NCBI GenBank assembly: GCA_022510565.1
Contig: JAFLTE010000012.1
Span: forward strand, 1 to 64,000
Length of the DNA stretch: 64,000 bases
Origin: Lachnospiraceae bacterium
GTDB lineage: Bacteria; Bacillota; Clostridia; Lachnospirales; Lachnospiraceae
Direction: 5' to 3'
Position numbers and translations under genes: made by a program. Position 1 is the first letter of the stretch; each line of letters opens with the position of its first letter. Shown here piece by piece: positions 62,069-64,000 of this stretch. The notes under the pieces were generated by a model. That model had not been told where the DNA came from, ran no database searches, and saw only the letters and a program-made list of their open reading frames with translations.

Positions 62069-62878
62069 TTGAAGATAGGTGGCAGGGATTTTTGCACCAA
62101 AGGACACACGTATGTGATGGGAATATTAAATGTAACACCGGATTCCTTTTCCGACGGAGGCAGATACAATACGATTGACAGTGCTCTGTATCATGTGGAG
62201 AAGATGCTGGGCGAGGGGATGGATATTCTGGATATCGGCGGAGAATCCACCAGACCGGAGTATATTCCCGTATCTGACGAAGAGGAAATTAGTAGAATAT
62301 CACCAGTTATTGAAAAAATTAAATCAACATTTGATGTGCCGATTTCTGTGGATACGTATAAATTTAAGGTGGCACAGGCAGGACTGAAAGCGGGCGCAGA
62401 CATGATTAACGATATATGGGGGCTGAAACATGATGCAAAGTTGTCGGATGTGATTGCCGATGCCGGCGTTCCCTGTTGCCTGATGCACAATCGGATGGAA
62501 ACAGCTTACGAGAATTTTATGGAGGATGTGCTGAAAGACTTGGAAGAGAGTATCTCCATTGCACATAGAGCGGGAATCGCTGATGAGATGATTATCCTTG
62601 ACCCTGGTGTAGGTTTTGGCAAGAGCTATGAAAATAATTTGGAGATCATCGGAAGGTTGGACATGCTTCACGCTCTGGGCTATCCAATTTTGTTAGGTGC
62701 CAGCAGGAAGTCGGTAATTGGACTGACACTTGATCTGCCGCCTGCAGAGCGAGTGGAAGGAACTCTTGTGACGAGCGTATACGCCGTATTAAAGGGTGCT
62801 ATGTTTGTCCGTGTCCATGATGTGAAGGAAAATGTGCGTGCTATCCGAATGGCGGAGGCTCTGCGGAACGGATGTTAA
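62069..62878 (+). CDS. folP: Dihydropteroate synthase
   Basis: FolP (269 aa) joins pABA and pterin; sulfonamide target. It has MGILNVTPDSFSDGG, DIGGESTRP, SVDTYKFKVA, NDIWG, DPGVGFGKSYENNL and the C-terminal GASRKSVIG and RVHDV. The start is TTG, preceded by AAGGAGAG at suitable spacing. Confidence 0.95.
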   Translation: MKIGGRDFCTKGHTYVMGILNVTPDSFSDGGRYNTIDSALYHVEKMLGEGMDILDIGGESTRPEYIPVSDEEEISRISPVIEKIKSTFDVPISVDTYKFKVAQAGLKAGADMINDIWGLKHDAKLSDVIADAGVPCCLMHNRMETAYENFMEDVLKDLEESISIAHRAGIADEMIILDPGVGFGKSYENNLEIIGRLDMLHALGYPILLGASRKSVIGLTLDLPPAERVEGTLVTSVYAVLKGAMFVRVHDVKENVRAIRMAEALRNGC

Positions 62879-62920
62879 GCGCAGATGGATATATATAATG
62901 TAAGAAGGCAGGAATATACC

Positions 62921-63751
62921 ATGGATCAGATTATTATAGAGAATCTTAAGGTATATGCCCATCACGGTGTATATCGGGAAGAGAATGAGAAGGGACAGAA
63001 TTTCTACATAAACGCTGTCTTAGAGACGGATACGCGAGCTGCGGGCATACTGGATGATTTAGACCTCTCCACGAATTATGGGGAGGTTTGCAAATTCTTA
63101 AATATTTTTCTGCAAGAGCATACTTATAAACTGATTGAGACGGTGGCTGAGCGTACTGCAGAAGCACTGCTTCTTCGGTTTCCCCTAATCAGACGCGTCA
63201 CGCTGGAAATCCGTAAGCCTGAGGCACCGATTCCGCTGCCCTTTGAGTCGGTGTCGGTGAAGATTACCAGGGGATGGTCCAAGGCATATTTGTCTTGCGG
63301 CTCCAATATGGGAGACCGAAGAGCGCATTTAGACGGTGCGGTGGAGGCACTGAGAAGTGATAGCAAATGCCGGGTGCTGCAAGTATCAGACTGGATTGAG
63401 ACGGCACCTTACGGCGGTGTGGAGCAGGATGATTTCCTGAACGGGGCGATTATGCTGGAAACCCTGTATACACCTAACATGCTGCTTGAGAAGCTTCACG
63501 AAATCGAGGAGGAACATAATAGGGAAAGAACAGTCCACTGGGGGCCGAGAACGCTGGATTTAGATATATTACTGTACGGGGATTGCGTCATGTACACGGA
63601 TGACCTGAAGATACCTCATGTAGATATGCAGAACCGCTATTTTGTATTGAAGCCGCTCGCACAGATTGCTCCCTACGAGCGGCATCCGCTGTTAAATCAG
63701 AGTATAGTACAGATGTATGAGGTGTTCCGAGAGACTATTTCATCTCCTTAA
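62921..63751 (+). CDS. folBK: Fused dihydroneopterin aldolase and HPPK (FolB-FolK)
   Basis: A 276-aa fusion. Residues 1-118: FolB (IENLKVYAHHGVYREEN, YGEVCKFL, VTLEIRKPEAPIPLPF). Residues 125-276: HPPK (AYLSCGSNMGDRRAHLDGA, DDFLNGAIMLET, RTLDLDILLYGD). It makes 6-hydroxymethyl-dihydropterin diphosphate, the partner for FolP. ATG 62921 is used; the in-frame ATG at 62885 lacks a good binding site. Its 3' end overlaps the convergent gene at 63735 by 17 bases. Confidence 0.94.
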   Translation: MDQIIIENLKVYAHHGVYREENEKGQNFYINAVLETDTRAAGILDDLDLSTNYGEVCKFLNIFLQEHTYKLIETVAERTAEALLLRFPLIRRVTLEIRKPEAPIPLPFESVSVKITRGWSKAYLSCGSNMGDRRAHLDGAVEALRSDSKCRVLQVSDWIETAPYGGVEQDDFLNGAIMLETLYTPNMLLEKLHEIEEEHNRERTVHWGPRTLDLDILLYGDCVMYTDDLKIPHVDMQNRYFVLKPLAQIAPYERHPLLNQSIVQMYEVFRETISSP

Positions 63752-64000
63752 GAGCTGCCTGCATTCCTGATTCAAAAGTTGTCACGTTGACTGAGCCGTA
63801 TGTACTCGTTCGGTAGACCGGTGTCGGTTCGCCGAAGGTGTTAAAGTAAACATACTGAGAAGTAATGTTAATATTCTGGTAGATACCGTCCCTAACCGTT
63901 TCCTGAGCGCTTCCGTCGGTGTACATTCTCTTTAATGCAGGAGCGGTTTGGGAATTGGTCTGATAATATATGTAACTTTCATATACATTAAACGAGTCTA
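63735..64000 (-). CDS. DUF5050-like beta-propeller protein, C-terminal part (partial, cut by window edge)
   Basis: The minus-strand frame is open to the window edge, with about 87 C-terminal residues seen, ending EMK. Repeated pattern YESYIYYQTN...RMYTDGS and ITSQYVYFNTFG recalls DUF5050 / LRP-like beta-propeller repeats found in secreted clostridial proteins. The start lies outside the window. Convergent with folBK, overlapping by 17 bases, and no terminator is visible between them. Confidence 0.55.
   Translation of the reverse strand, partial: DSFNVYESYIYYQTNSQTAPALKRMYTDGSAQETVRDGIYQNINITSQYVYFNTFGEPTPVYRTSTYGSVNVTTFESGMQAALKEMK

Noticed and set aside
1-64000. CRISPR arrays, rRNA genes, complete insertion sequences or prophage genes
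   Set aside because: No regular direct repeats, rRNA-like stretch, transposase or phage structural gene was recognised in the window.

Overview
The window reads as a chromosomal segment of a motile, low-to-mid-GC Firmicute of the class Clostridia, most likely a Lachnospiraceae member. Supporting signs are Gram-positive style AGGAGG ribosome binding sites, the Gram-positive replicase PolC, a flagellar/chemotaxis operon that ends in a SigD-type sigma factor and runs straight into rpsB-tsf-pyrH-frr-uppS-cdsA-dxr-rseP...polC-rimP-nusA-ylxR-ylxQ-infB-rbfA-truB-ribF-rpsO-pnp (the Bacillus subtilis order), Firmicute-style CheC/CheD, and a FapA-type DUF342 protein. Almost every gene is on the + strand.

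Layout. 1-18.3 kb: end of a fla/che operon, with the flagellar export gate (fliO tail, fliP, fliQ, fliR, flhB, flhA), flagellar placement GTPase/ATPase (flhF, flhG), a PilZ c-di-GMP receptor, chemotaxis genes cheB-cheA-cheW-cheC-cheD, a small membrane protein, sigma factor fliA/sigD, a DUF342 protein and three poorly known membrane or small proteins. It is closed by a strong intrinsic terminator at 18336-18362. 18.4-28.0 kb: rpsB, tsf, then an inserted group (a 54-aa coiled-coil ORF, a frameshifted lipoprotein-like remnant, a polysaccharide deacetylase and a bactofilin-like protein), then pyrH, frr, uppS, cdsA, dxr and rseP. 28.0-32.5 kb: an accessory islet between rseP and ispG. It begins with its own promoter and a PP2C phosphatase/Ser-Thr kinase pair, then becomes visibly A+T-rich: a 78-aa possible PBECR-like protein, a nested inverted-repeat element, a methyltransferase with a promoter that predicts a leaderless mRNA, a GNAT acetyltransferase, a TIM-barrel isomerase that looks short, and an internally deleted isoprenylcysteine-methyltransferase-like pseudogene. 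32.6-41.4 kb: ispG, polC, a cytidylate-kinase-like protein and a polar amino-acid ABC transporter. 41.4-56.8 kb: tRNA-Glu(CTC), the rimP-nusA-ylxR-ylxQ-infB-rbfA-nrnA-truB-ribF operon with a leader terminator, a Na/phosphate symporter, an SH3/NlpC-P60 hydrolase, rpsO, pnp and an HD-GYP response regulator. 56.9-58.9 kb: a minus-strand block pyrI, pyrB and a nitroreductase. 59.1-64 kb: a PH-like protein, a minus-strand membrane protein, the folate cluster folC-folE-folP-folBK, and the C-terminal part of a minus-strand DUF5050-like protein at the right edge.

How it fits together. The left part builds and steers flagella, with PilZ and the later HD-GYP protein suggesting cyclic-di-GMP input. The middle is a growth superoperon joining translation, isoprenoid and phospholipid synthesis, cell envelope quality control and DNA replication. 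The right part adds RNA turnover, pyrimidine and folate synthesis. The most unusual material is the islet at 28-32.5 kb and a set of RNA-level control candidates: the nusA-operon leader terminator, the pyrB 5' hairpin, the pnp leader hairpin with an overlapping upstream ORF, and the ABC-transporter operator plus leader hairpin. All functional calls rest on motifs and gene order seen by eye; no database search was run.
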